Shown piece after piece: positions 27,366-36,601 of a DNA stretch of 64,000 nt (position 1 is its first letter; every line of letters begins with the position of its first letter). A program made the position numbers and the translations under genes. The stretch spans positions 248,001 through 312,000 of the forward strand of contig NZ_FRBX01000004.1 of assembly GCF_900142715.1 (NCBI RefSeq), in the 5' to 3' direction. The stretch comes from Flavobacterium pectinovorum (lineage in GTDB: Bacteria > Bacteroidota > Bacteroidia > Flavobacteriales > Flavobacteriaceae). The notes under the pieces are model-generated. The model saw only the letters and a program-made list of their open reading frames with translations. It was not told where the DNA came from and did no database searches.

Positions 27366-28799
27366 ATGTTTTTCAATTCTATAGCATTTGCTATTTTTCT
27401 GCCAATTGTATTTTTTCTGTATTGGTTCGTTTTTAATAAAACAAAAAGCACTCAAAACGCTTTACTAATTATAGCGAGTTATTACTTTTATTCTTGTTGG
27501 GATTGGAGATTTCTGTTTCTATTAGTATTCTCTACGTTTCTGGATTATTACACCGGAATCCAGATTGAAAAAGGTAAATCTGAAAAAAGCCGAAAATTTT
27601 GGTTTTGGCTTAGTATTATAGTCAATTTAGGATTCTTAGGAATATTTAAATACTATAACTTTTTTGCCTCTTCTTTCTCTGATTTATTAAATTCAGCAGG
27701 AATAAAAGCCAGCCCAATTTTATTAAATGTGATTCTGCCGGTCGGAATTTCATTTTATACATTTCACGGTTTATCATACGTCATTGATATTTATTACAAA
27801 CGAATAAAAGCAGAATATAACTTTGTCGATTATTCCTTGTTCGTAAGTTACTTTCCACTTTTAGTTGCCGGACCAATTGAGAGAGCAACCCATTTATTGC
27901 CACAGGTAAAAGTTAAAAGAGAATTTAATTTTGAAACGGCAAAAGAAGGAGTTTATCAAATTATATGGGGATTAGTAAAAAAAGTGGTCATTGCTGATAC
28001 TTGTGCAACTTATGCCAATGCCATTTTTGATCATTATACATCAATGAACTCGTTTTCATTAATTATGGGAGCCATCTATTTTGCATTCCAAATTTATGGC
28101 GATTTTTCAGGATATTCTGATATCGCGTTAGGAGTTTCAAAACTCTTTGGTTTAGACTTATTGCGAAACTTCAATTATCCTTATTTTTCAAGAGATATTG
28201 CCGAGTTTTGGAGACGTTGGCATATTTCGCTTTCATCCTGGTTTCGCGATTATTTGTATATTCCGTTGGGAGGAAGCAAAGGAGGACTTTGGATGAAAAT
28301 CAGAAATACCTTTATCATTTTTGTGGTGTCCGGATTTTGGCATGGAGCCAATTGGACATATGTTGTCTGGGGTTTTATAAACGCAGTTTACTTTTTGCCT
28401 TTACTGTTGTCAAATAGCAATAGAAACAATATGGATGCCATTGTTTTGAAGTGGAATTTTGATTCTGCAAAAGTAATAATGAGCATTTTGTACACATTTT
28501 TATTAACCTGTATAGCCTGGGTCTTTTTTAGAGCCAGCACAATCACTGATGCTTTTTCATATTTAAAACGTATTATTACAGACAGGCATTTTGGTTCTCA
28601 ATACCTGGAAAATGAACGTTATAATTATGAATTATTACTATTAATTGGCGTTTTTGTTTTGGTTGAATGGAATAATCGTAACAAAGTCGAACCTCTTTCG
28701 GGTAAAAAAAGTTTATTGAAATTGAGCCTTGCTATTGCGGCAATACTTGCATTCGGAACTTATTCAGATTATAAAGAATTCATATATTTTCAATTCTAA
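27366..28799 (+). CDS. MBOAT-family O-acyltransferase (AlgI/PatA/DltB-like)
   Basis: 477-aa polytopic membrane protein that channels acyl groups to periplasmic acceptors. The family signature with catalytic His is GFWHGANWTYVVWGF (about residues 325-339), with FWRRWHISLSSWFRDYLYIPLGG just upstream in shorter blocks (FWRRWHISLSSW, YLYIPLGG) and LPVGISFYTFHGLSYVID earlier. The normal bacterial MBOAT length is 460-520. Its stop overlaps the start of the first SGNH-like gene (TAATG), matching the common MBOAT plus SGNH pairing in alginate, peptidoglycan and cell-wall acylation. Confidence 0.93.
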   Translation: MFFNSIAFAIFLPIVFFLYWFVFNKTKSTQNALLIIASYYFYSCWDWRFLFLLVFSTFLDYYTGIQIEKGKSEKSRKFWFWLSIIVNLGFLGIFKYYNFFASSFSDLLNSAGIKASPILLNVILPVGISFYTFHGLSYVIDIYYKRIKAEYNFVDYSLFVSYFPLLVAGPIERATHLLPQVKVKREFNFETAKEGVYQIIWGLVKKVVIADTCATYANAIFDHYTSMNSFSLIMGAIYFAFQIYGDFSGYSDIALGVSKLFGLDLLRNFNYPYFSRDIAEFWRRWHISLSSWFRDYLYIPLGGSKGGLWMKIRNTFIIFVVSGFWHGANWTYVVWGFINAVYFLPLLLSNSNRNNMDAIVLKWNFDSAKVIMSILYTFLLTCIAWVFFRASTITDAFSYLKRIITDRHFGSQYLENERYNYELLLLIGVFVLVEWNNRNKVEPLSGKKSLLKLSLAIAAILAFGTYSDYKEFIYFQF

Positions 28800-29680
28800 T
28801 GAAGAATTTTTTAATTTATATAGCCAAGATTATTCTTGTAACAATCTTACTGGCTATTGTTTTAGACGGACTTTATAGTGCGATGTTCATACAATGTAAA
28901 AACCGGGGAAAGATAGATCAGATTTATAATTCAGAAGGAAGGAAATATGATGTAGTGATTTTGGGTTCATCAAGAGCAAACAATCATTTTGTAGCTCCAA
29001 TGTTTGAAGAAAAAGGATTAAAAACCTTTAATTACGGCATGAGCGGTTCTCATTTATTTGAAACGGCTCTAATGCTAAAATTGATGATAGAGAGAAAATA
29101 TCAAATTAAGAATGTAATTCTTGAAGCTGATTTAAACCTTTCCGGCAGTGATCAATCTGAAGGAATCGCTTCAAGATTTTTGCCTTATATTCATAATTCA
29201 AATGTTATTAAAGAGCATTTTCAAACACAAGAACATTTTAATGAATTGTATTATATTCCATTTTACAGATATATTAAATATGAAATAAGAATAGGATTTA
29301 GAGAAATGTTTTTTAATGCAATTCATAAAAAAACAATTCATTTAAATAATTTGGGATATAATCCTCTGGATGGAGTTGAGAATGGTAATATGAAAAACAA
29401 TATTGTCAAATTAAATCCCTTGCCGCATAACAAATACTATGAAGAAATTAAAAGTATCTGCAAAGCAAATAACATAAACCTGATTGTTGTAATGACGCCA
29501 ATGTGTGAAAACGTAAAGGGCATGAATTATTTTGAAAAGGTAAAAAAAGCATATCCTGAAATCCATAATTATGAAAATGCAGTAGTCGAGAATAAATATT
29601 TTTCGTCTTGCGGACACATGAATGATACAGGAGCCAGAATGTTTACTGCCAGAATTTTAAAAGATTTTTTTAATAAATAG
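28799..29680 (+). CDS. SGNH-hydrolase-like membrane-anchored protein, copy 1
   Basis: 293 aa. One N-terminal hydrophobic helix (about residues 4-30) anchors a periplasmic domain. YDVVILGSSRANNHF places a candidate nucleophile Ser at 57/58. FNYGMSGSHLFETA gives the second SGNH block, and SCGHMNDTGARMF gives the C-terminal His (273). The Asp normally three residues before that His is Ser here (Ser 270). Next to an MBOAT gene, this would be the partner that passes the acyl group to the glycan. A near-duplicate follows six bases later. Confidence 0.72.
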   Translation: MKNFLIYIAKIILVTILLAIVLDGLYSAMFIQCKNRGKIDQIYNSEGRKYDVVILGSSRANNHFVAPMFEEKGLKTFNYGMSGSHLFETALMLKLMIERKYQIKNVILEADLNLSGSDQSEGIASRFLPYIHNSNVIKEHFQTQEHFNELYYIPFYRYIKYEIRIGFREMFFNAIHKKTIHLNNLGYNPLDGVENGNMKNNIVKLNPLPHNKYYEEIKSICKANNINLIVVMTPMCENVKGMNYFEKVKKAYPEIHNYENAVVENKYFSSCGHMNDTGARMFTARILKDFFNK

Positions 29681-29686
29681 TAATTT

Positions 29687-30568
29687 ATGAAACGGTTTTT
29701 AATTTTTACAGGTAAAATAATTCTTATTACAATTTTGATTTCAGTTGTATTAGACGGAATTTATACAGCAATTTTTATGCGATCTAAGGATCGTGGAAAA
29801 ATTGAAACCGTTTTTAATTCAAAGGCTGAAAACTATGATGTGGTTATTTTAGGTTCATCAAGAGCAAATAATCATTTTATACCACAAATGTTTCAGGATA
29901 AAGGCCTAAAAACGTTTAATTATGGAATGAGTGCCGCGCATTTATTTGAAGCTTCCCTGATGTTAAAATTAATGGTGGAAAGAAAATGGAAAATCAAAAA
30001 TGTTATTGTTGAAGCAGATCTTAATCTTGCAATTGGTCATAGGTCTAAACCAATTTCATCAAAGTTTTTGCCTTACATTCATAATTCAACTGTAATAAGA
30101 GATCATTTTCAGGATGAGGAAAGCTTTAATGAAATGTATTATCTGCCATTTTACAGATATATAAAATACGATTCTAAAATAGGTTTTAGAGAGGCGTTTT
30201 TTACGCTCATTCATAAAAGAACTAACGCTTTAGAAAATCTTGGTTTTTATCCGTTGCAAAAAAATAAAAATGGTAATATGAAAAACAATATTGTCAAATT
30301 AAATCCTTTGCCTCACAATAAATCTTACGAAGAAATTAAAAGTATATGTAAAGCTAATAACATTAATCTGATTGCTGTAATGACTCCTATGTGCGAGAAT
30401 GTTAAGGGGATGGATTATTTTGATAAAGTAAAAAAAGCATATCCTGAAATTCACAATTATGAAAACGCAGTAACGGATGATAAATATTTTTCTTCTTGTG
30501 GCCACATGAGTGATGAGGGAGCCAAAATCTTTACAGCCAGAATTCTAAAAGATTTTTTTAATAAATAA
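29687..30568 (+). CDS. SGNH-hydrolase-like membrane-anchored protein, copy 2
   Basis: Also 293 aa and collinear with the preceding gene without gaps: the last 98 residues agree at 87 positions by hand alignment, while the N-terminal two thirds are more diverged. It carries the same N-terminal anchor, GSSRANNHF (56-64), NYGMSAAHLFEAS and CGHMSDEGAKIF, with the same Ser in place of the expected Asp before His 273. A 38-base stretch is identical between copies (29381-29418 and 30269-30306). The pair therefore arose by tandem duplication, perhaps with later gene conversion of the 3' part. Confidence 0.72.
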   Translation: MKRFLIFTGKIILITILISVVLDGIYTAIFMRSKDRGKIETVFNSKAENYDVVILGSSRANNHFIPQMFQDKGLKTFNYGMSAAHLFEASLMLKLMVERKWKIKNVIVEADLNLAIGHRSKPISSKFLPYIHNSTVIRDHFQDEESFNEMYYLPFYRYIKYDSKIGFREAFFTLIHKRTNALENLGFYPLQKNKNGNMKNNIVKLNPLPHNKSYEEIKSICKANNINLIAVMTPMCENVKGMDYFDKVKKAYPEIHNYENAVTDDKYFSSCGHMSDEGAKIFTARILKDFFNK

Positions 30569-30592
30569 CGTAAGTAAAAAGATCTTTTTAAG

Positions 30593-31903
30593 ATGATAAC
30601 ATACTCTAAAATAGGAAAGAAAGGAAATTTGGGAAATCAGCTTTTTCAGATTGCTTCTACTATCGGTTTGAGCGTTTCAAATAAGCAGCAATATGCTTTT
30701 TTAGATTGGAAATTTCAGCAGTATTTTAAAAATAAATTACCACTTTTAACATCAGATTTTTCAAACTTTATAAATGCTGAAGAGAAGAAATATAATTTTC
30801 ATGAATGGGATATAAAAGATGGAGATTATGATCTTTCCGGTTGGCTTCAAACTGAAAAATATTTTGACAAAGAATTAACCAAACATCATTTTGAGTTCTC
30901 TGATTCTTTAACTAATCATATTAAAAAAAAATATGAAAGTGCTTTTACGAAACGAACTATTCTACTTTCAATAAGAAGAGGCGATTTCGTAAATCATCCG
31001 GATTATTTTCAATTGCCAATTAACTACTATTTGAATAGTTTAGCGCAATTTTTTCCAAATTGGAAGTCCTGCAATTTGATCATTTTAAGTGACGATATTA
31101 AATATTGTAAATTTCATTTTTCTTTTTTAGAAAATGCCTTTTTTGGAGAAGATTTAAATGGTATAGAGCAGCTTTGCCTGGGTTCATTGTGCGATGATTT
31201 TATAATAAGTAATTCTACTTTTTCGTGGTGGACAGCCTGGCTGGGGGAAAAAGAAGACTCCAAAGTAATAAGACCATTAAAGAATTTTGATGGCGCAAAA
31301 AGTCAGGAACTTAATGATAAAGATTATTTCCCGGAAAGATGGATAAAATACAATCATACAGAAGAGAGAATTAAACTTGAAGATGTCGTTTTTGATATCA
31401 AAAGCAAAAAAAATAGCCAAGAAGTTGCAGCATATATTTCGACCTATTTTGATGTGGAAATGAATCTAAACCAGAATGAAACTGAATCCTCCAAAAACAC
31501 TTATGCTTTAAAGAAAGATTATTTTTTACCTCCTTTGGTAATTTATTCGTCTTATTTAAAATTGAAAGAAGATTCAAATACTTTAGTTCTCAATAACGTA
31601 GTTAGATCCTTTAAAGTTTCTAAGCCATTAAACTATAAAGATTTTCTTTTACAAAAAGACTTCGGTTTGTTTTCGACTATTTTTTCATTTTCGAAAACTA
31701 AAGAAAACTTAAAGACTCAAAATCCTGACATTTATTTAAAAAGAAATAACAATACAGTTTTTGAGCCAAAAGAATCGATATTATATTTTTCAGCAGGACA
31801 ATTTTGTGCAATCGGAGCGTATGGTTATAGTTTTAAAAAGTTAGCGAAAAGAAAAGAAATAGAATTAAAAAGAACTATTAAAAAAATACTTTCAATAAAA
31901 TAA
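30593..31903 (+). CDS. GT11-family (alpha-1,2-fucosyltransferase-like) glycosyltransferase with C-terminal extension
   Basis: 436 aa. The N-terminal part (to about residue 265) matches GT11: KKGNLGNQLFQIAST (about residues 9-23), SIRRGDF (126-132; the family usually has His where Ser 126 sits), LIILSDDIKYCK, and DFIISNSTFSWWTAWLG. Such enzymes use GDP-L-fucose, which gmd and fcl at the locus start would make. Residues from about 270 to 436 have no family I recognise and make this longer than the usual ~290 aa. The fucosyl donor assignment is likely; the linkage is inference. Confidence 0.83.
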   Translation: MITYSKIGKKGNLGNQLFQIASTIGLSVSNKQQYAFLDWKFQQYFKNKLPLLTSDFSNFINAEEKKYNFHEWDIKDGDYDLSGWLQTEKYFDKELTKHHFEFSDSLTNHIKKKYESAFTKRTILLSIRRGDFVNHPDYFQLPINYYLNSLAQFFPNWKSCNLIILSDDIKYCKFHFSFLENAFFGEDLNGIEQLCLGSLCDDFIISNSTFSWWTAWLGEKEDSKVIRPLKNFDGAKSQELNDKDYFPERWIKYNHTEERIKLEDVVFDIKSKKNSQEVAAYISTYFDVEMNLNQNETESSKNTYALKKDYFLPPLVIYSSYLKLKEDSNTLVLNNVVRSFKVSKPLNYKDFLLQKDFGLFSTIFSFSKTKENLKTQNPDIYLKRNNNTVFEPKESILYFSAGQFCAIGAYGYSFKKLAKRKEIELKRTIKKILSIK

Positions 31904-31904
31904 T

Positions 31905-33077
31905 ATGGCAGCAAAGCTACATGTCGCATACATTGTTTCTCATTATCCTCATAAAGCTTTTGGCCACGATGGCGGATTAGGAACCAGCGTTTACAACTTA
32001 GTTGAAAAACTTAGAATGAGCGATGTTCAGGTTTCTGTTTTTGTATACGGACAAAAGAATGAGTTTGTTCTGGAAGAAAATAATGTAACGATTTATAGTC
32101 TTACTGATAGTAAAGTGAAATTGCTTAAGTTCTATTTTAACAGAAAAAAGATAGAAAAGTTTATCAATAATAAAATTCAGGAAAAGGATATCAATATTAT
32201 TGAAGCTCCCGATTGGACAGGAATTACCGCTTTTATGAATTTTAAGATTCCGCTTGTAATTCGTTTTCACGGAAGTGATGCTTACTTTTGCCATCTCGAA
32301 AACAGAAAACAAAAGCCTAAAAATTTCTGGTTTGAAAAATTAGCCATAAATGGAGCAAAAGCTTTTATTGCCCCAACAAGCTTTGCCGGTGAAGTGTCAA
32401 AAGAACTATTTAAAATAAAAAATAAAGAGATAAAAACGATTCATTACGGATTAGAATTAAAAAAATTCACAAACGATTCTCCTTTAATTTATGAAAAAGG
32501 GATTATTCTCTATGTAGGCACATTAATTAGAAAAAAAGGAGTTTTAGAATTACCCGAAATTTTTAATAAAGTGCGAAAAGAATTTCCGGAAGCAAAACTG
32601 GTATTAATTGGCAGCGATGCTTCTGATATAAAAACAAACTCAGGTTCTACATGGCAGTTAATGCAAAGTCAGTTTAAAGCTGATGATTTAGAACATGTAA
32701 GTTATTTGGGAAAAATTCCATATAACGAAGTTCAAAACCATATTAGAAAAGCAAATATTTGTGTTTTTCCAACTTTTGCAGAAACTTTAGGAATGGTTAC
32801 CATAGAATCAATGGCCATGCAAAAAGCCGTTGTTAATAGCAATATTGGCTGGGCACAAGAACTTATTATTGATGAAGAAAGTGGTTTTTTAGTACATCCG
32901 GAAAATCATAATTTATACGCCGAAAGAATTATACAGCTGTTAAAAGATGATACTTATTGTTTAAAAATTGGTCAGCAAGCCTTAACAAGAGTCGAAACCA
33001 AATTTGATATTAATAAGGTAGTGCTTGAGAATATAGCTTTTTATGAAAAAATAATCGATCAAAACAGAAAGCACTAA
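31905..33077 (+). CDS. GT4-family glycosyltransferase
   Basis: 390-aa GT-B enzyme. The N-terminal domain has HVAYIVSHYPHKAFGHDGG followed by LGTSVYNLVE, the usual glycine loop, and IPLVIRFHGSDAYFCH. The donor domain has ILYVGTLIRKKGVLELPEIF, KLVLIGSDASD, VSYLGKIPYNEVQNHI and FPTFAETLGMVTIESMAM with the E-x7-E motif. One base separates it from the GT11 gene, and it overlaps the next gene by one base. Confidence 0.9.
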   Translation: MAAKLHVAYIVSHYPHKAFGHDGGLGTSVYNLVEKLRMSDVQVSVFVYGQKNEFVLEENNVTIYSLTDSKVKLLKFYFNRKKIEKFINNKIQEKDINIIEAPDWTGITAFMNFKIPLVIRFHGSDAYFCHLENRKQKPKNFWFEKLAINGAKAFIAPTSFAGEVSKELFKIKNKEIKTIHYGLELKKFTNDSPLIYEKGIILYVGTLIRKKGVLELPEIFNKVRKEFPEAKLVLIGSDASDIKTNSGSTWQLMQSQFKADDLEHVSYLGKIPYNEVQNHIRKANICVFPTFAETLGMVTIESMAMQKAVVNSNIGWAQELIIDEESGFLVHPENHNLYAERIIQLLKDDTYCLKIGQQALTRVETKFDINKVVLENIAFYEKIIDQNRKH

Positions 33078-34621
33078 TGATTGTTATTTATCATCAATAC
33101 AATAAAGTTGTCACAATTGAACGTGAAGGAAAAAGTATTGCTTTTTCTCAAGCTAGTATTGTTAAAACGCTCTTTGAGGTTGCTTCACAATATCCTGGCG
33201 ACATACTAATTTGGTGTCATATCGATTTTAAATCAAATCTGAATTTTTCTAAGATTCAGGATATATTTCACCATTCAAAAATAATGGCGTCTTATAATCC
33301 TTTTCAAAATTCGTATTTACCGGGAGCGATTGGTTATGTTGAAGAATCACCGTTTATAAAAGTCAATAAAAAAGCAGCATATCCAACCTGGCAAATGAGT
33401 AGTTGCGTTGGTGGTATTCACGCTTCAGTTTTAACAGCTTTACAAGGTAATTTTTATACAATCAAAGATTTTGATTATTTCTTGCATTCAATAGCAAAAT
33501 TACTAATGCCAAAAGGCTTATTGTGTTATTCTGAGCCTGATTTACTGATAGCTTTTTCAGAGATAAGTCAGAAACAGAAAAACAGCACATTTCTATTATT
33601 TCGATTTGTAAAACAACATTATAAAACAAGTTGGATTTTTTTGCTTTTCCTGAATTTTTTGTTGTACGAGAAAAAAATAAAGTTCCTGCCGCTTATTTTT
33701 AGTTTCTTTTATTCCAGAATAAAAATAAATGAAAATTTGCTGAATGATATTAAAATTCAATCTGCCAGAAAAGTAATTGAGACTGGAAATATAGATGTTA
33801 TAATACCGACTATTGGAAGAGAAAAATACCTGAAAGACGTATTGATAGATTTGTCCTTACAAACACATTTACCTAAAAACATTATAATTGTCGAGCAAAA
33901 CCCAGAACCCGAAAGTGTATCAGAACTCGATTATCTTACCAGTCAATCGTGGCCATTTTCTATAAAACACATTTTCACGCATCAGCCTGGCGCTTGTAAC
34001 GCAAGGAATTTGGCTATAGCCGAAATAAAAAATGAGTGGGTTTTTATGGCAGATGATGATATTCGACTGGAAAAAAACTTTTTAGAACTTTGTTTTTCCT
34101 TTATAGAAAATTTTGCTGCAGAACAAGTTACGTTTGGATGTTATGCTCCGGGATATCCTCAGAATAAAAAAATAGGGCAAAAATTTCAATGGCCAAATTT
34201 TGGTTCCGGCTGCAGTATTGTAAAATCAAAAAATATAAAAGACATACTTTATAACATTGGTTTTGAATTTGGATATGGTGAAGATACCGATTTTGGAATG
34301 CAGCTAAGAAATTCAGGTTTTGATATCCTTTATGCGCCAAATCCGGAAATTCTTCATCTTAAAGCTCCTATGGGAGGTTTTAGAACAAAACCGGTTTTAG
34401 CTTGGCAAAAAGATGCGATTCAGCCTAAGCCATCTCCAACAGTGATGTTGTACAAAATATTAAATCTGAGTAAGCAGCAAATTAATGGATATAGAACTGT
34501 GTTGTTTTTTAAGTTTTATAAAGCACAAACCATTAAAAATCCATTTTTATACTTCTCTACTTTCAATAAACAGTGGAAGCAAAGTGTATATTGGGCTAAT
34601 GAATTAAATAATAAAAAATGA
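33077..34621 (+). CDS. GT2 glycosyltransferase with an extra N-terminal domain
   Basis: 514 aa. The GT2 domain starts only at about residue 240: VIIPTIGREKYLKDVLIDLS, IIIVEQNPEPES, GACNARNLAIAEIKNEW, FMADDDIRLEKNF (DxD-type) and GYGEDTDFGMQLRNSG. Residues 1 to about 235 form a separate domain (WQMSSCVGGIHASVL in it looks conserved) that I do not recognise; it contains a hydrophobic stretch near residue 185-200. It overlaps the following GT2 gene by four bases. The N-terminal part could be a second transferase-like or acceptor-binding domain. Confidence 0.8.
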   Translation: MIVIYHQYNKVVTIEREGKSIAFSQASIVKTLFEVASQYPGDILIWCHIDFKSNLNFSKIQDIFHHSKIMASYNPFQNSYLPGAIGYVEESPFIKVNKKAAYPTWQMSSCVGGIHASVLTALQGNFYTIKDFDYFLHSIAKLLMPKGLLCYSEPDLLIAFSEISQKQKNSTFLLFRFVKQHYKTSWIFLLFLNFLLYEKKIKFLPLIFSFFYSRIKINENLLNDIKIQSARKVIETGNIDVIIPTIGREKYLKDVLIDLSLQTHLPKNIIIVEQNPEPESVSELDYLTSQSWPFSIKHIFTHQPGACNARNLAIAEIKNEWVFMADDDIRLEKNFLELCFSFIENFAAEQVTFGCYAPGYPQNKKIGQKFQWPNFGSGCSIVKSKNIKDILYNIGFEFGYGEDTDFGMQLRNSGFDILYAPNPEILHLKAPMGGFRTKPVLAWQKDAIQPKPSPTVMLYKILNLSKQQINGYRTVLFFKFYKAQTIKNPFLYFSTFNKQWKQSVYWANELNNKK

Positions 34622-35619
34622 AATTTTCGTTAATTATTTGCACATATATGCGTCCGGAGCCGTTGCTTAATTTATTGCATTCGGTTCAGAATCAAATCCT
34701 GCATCCCGATGAAATACTAATTATTGATGGTTCTGTAAATGGAGAAACACAAAAGGCTTTAAATAATAAAGAATTTCAGAACCTAAAATATTTCTTAGTT
34801 TCTGATATGCACAGAGGGCTTACAAAACAACGAAATTTCGGAATTTCTAAAGTGGCAGAAGATTCAGAAATTGTTTGTTTTTTAGACGATGATACTGTTT
34901 TAGAATCAGATTATTTTGCGGAAATTATAAAAACATTTCAAACAAATAATGATGTTTCAGGAGTTGGTGGAGTTGCTATTAATGAATATAAATGGAAACT
35001 TCAGGAACAAAATATTTTATATAATAAAAACAAATTTTATTTATTTGAAGGTTACTATTATAAAGAAGGCCTGCGTAATGTAATGAGAAATTATCTTGGC
35101 CTTGCCTCAAATTTAGGACCCGGAAAAATGCCGGATTATTCACATGGCAGAACATGCGGGTTTCCGATGACGGGAAAAACGTATGAAGTAGATTTGCTGA
35201 TTGGGATGTCGATGTCTTTTAGAAAGAGTGTTTTTGATAAGATTAATTTTTCGAGATTTTTTGAAGGTTACGGTTTATACGAAGATGCAGATTTTAGTTT
35301 AAGAGCTTTGGAATTTGGTAAAAATGTAATTAATACAAAAGCACATTTGTCACATTTTCATGCCGAATCAGGAAGACCAAATAAATATAAATATGGTATA
35401 ATGGTAGTAAGAAACGGCTGGTATGTTTGGAGAATAAAAAACCCAACACCCGGTTTTAATGATCGTTTTAAATGGAATGCCATTATAATATTATTAACTG
35501 TTATTAGATTGAGTAATGTAATTACAGAAGCAAAGAAAAAAGAAGCGTTTACAGAAGCAATGGGCAGAATCGTTGGCTGGTGGAGTTTGCTGTTTAATAA
35601 ACCAAAATTTACGAAATGA
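34618..35619 (+). CDS. GT2-family glycosyltransferase
   Basis: 333-aa GT-A enzyme. FSLIICTYMRPEPLLNLLHS starts the nucleotide-binding fold, ILIIDGSVNGETQKAL and LTKQRNFGISKVAEDSEI follow, and VCFLDDDTVLESDYF holds the DxD-type site (about residues 88-102). GYGLYEDADFSLRALE is the catalytic-base motif. A C-terminal amphipathic/hydrophobic region (about 285-300) may bind the membrane. It overlaps both neighbours by four bases. Confidence 0.9.
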   Translation: MKFSLIICTYMRPEPLLNLLHSVQNQILHPDEILIIDGSVNGETQKALNNKEFQNLKYFLVSDMHRGLTKQRNFGISKVAEDSEIVCFLDDDTVLESDYFAEIIKTFQTNNDVSGVGGVAINEYKWKLQEQNILYNKNKFYLFEGYYYKEGLRNVMRNYLGLASNLGPGKMPDYSHGRTCGFPMTGKTYEVDLLIGMSMSFRKSVFDKINFSRFFEGYGLYEDADFSLRALEFGKNVINTKAHLSHFHAESGRPNKYKYGIMVVRNGWYVWRIKNPTPGFNDRFKWNAIIILLTVIRLSNVITEAKKKEAFTEAMGRIVGWWSLLFNKPKFTK

Positions 35620-36599
35620 AACCTAAAGTTTATATTTACGGCCTGTGTGATGTTTTTTATGACGGATACTATATTAAAGGTTTAAGCGAAGTATTTGGAA
35701 AAGTACAATATAGCATTTCAAAGTTTCCACGATTCACGCAGGGAACTTTTGCTTTTATAATTGAAGATGGTAATGGGGCTGTTAAAAACGTAATAATAGA
35801 TTCCAAAGATTCATCCCAAATTGATAAAAAAGCTTTGGATTGGTGTTCTGTTTATGGCAAAGTAAACTATAATATCAAAAATGTAGAGAGTATCAACAAG
35901 GATAAAGTTATAGCAATTGGTCCAAGCTTTGGTATTAAAATTTGGAATTTCGTAGAAACAATTTATTATTTAATTTTAAATTTTAGCAGGTTTAGAGATT
36001 CAATTCCTTATAAGCGTGGTTTTATTGCCAATTATTGGAGGCAGTATAAAAGATTTTCTTTAAAAGAATATAAAAATGATTCGTCTTCAGATAATTATGT
36101 TTTTTTTATGAATAGTATTTGGAAACAAGAACCTGAAACGAATAATAATCGTGCATTGTTTATAAAGTCCTGTAAAGACAATAGAAAAGTATCTTTTGAA
36201 GGCGGGTTTGCGGCTCGAAAAGATGGGAATAATTTAGGATTAGATGATTTAGTTTACTCCCAACGTATTTCTTTAAAAGTGTATCTTAAAAAAATTAAAA
36301 AATCTGCATTTGTGTTTAATACACCTGCTGTACTTTCATGTCACGGTTGGAAATTGGCCGAATTTCTAGCCTTAGGAAAAGCAATAATTACAACACATCA
36401 TTACAATAAATTACCGGCAGATTTGCTGGATAATAAACATGTACTGTATGTGAATAATAGCGATGATATAAAAGAAGCAATTAATAAATTAACAACAGAT
36501 GTTGGTTTAAAAAGAAATTTAGAACTTGAAAGCAGAGAATATTTTGATAAATATTTGGCTCCCGAAAAAGTTATTACAAGATTGTTAGAAAAGATATAA
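35616..36599 (+). CDS. Uncharacterised GT-B-like protein
   Basis: 327 aa, not confidently assignable. The opening KVYIYGLCDVFYDGYYIKGL looks like a GT-B first strand and loop. Towards the C-terminus, FVFNTPAVLSCHGWKLAEFL, ALGKAIITTHHYNKLPADLL and HVLYVNNSDDIKEAINKL are arranged like the donor domain of GT4-type proteins, with a Glu where the catalytic E-x7-E pair begins. No canonical GT4 mid-domain strand is evident. Placed between GT2 and GT4 genes with tight spacing, it is probably another transferase of this pathway. Confidence 0.55.
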   Translation: MKPKVYIYGLCDVFYDGYYIKGLSEVFGKVQYSISKFPRFTQGTFAFIIEDGNGAVKNVIIDSKDSSQIDKKALDWCSVYGKVNYNIKNVESINKDKVIAIGPSFGIKIWNFVETIYYLILNFSRFRDSIPYKRGFIANYWRQYKRFSLKEYKNDSSSDNYVFFMNSIWKQEPETNNNRALFIKSCKDNRKVSFEGGFAARKDGNNLGLDDLVYSQRISLKVYLKKIKKSAFVFNTPAVLSCHGWKLAEFLALGKAIITTHHYNKLPADLLDNKHVLYVNNSDDIKEAINKLTTDVGLKRNLELESREYFDKYLAPEKVITRLLEKI

Positions 36600-36601
36600 A
36601 A

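Noticed and set aside
28799..30568. Assembly duplication of one SGNH gene
   Set aside because: The copies differ throughout, more in the 5' part than in the 3' part, and each has its own stop and start spacing, so this is a real old duplication.
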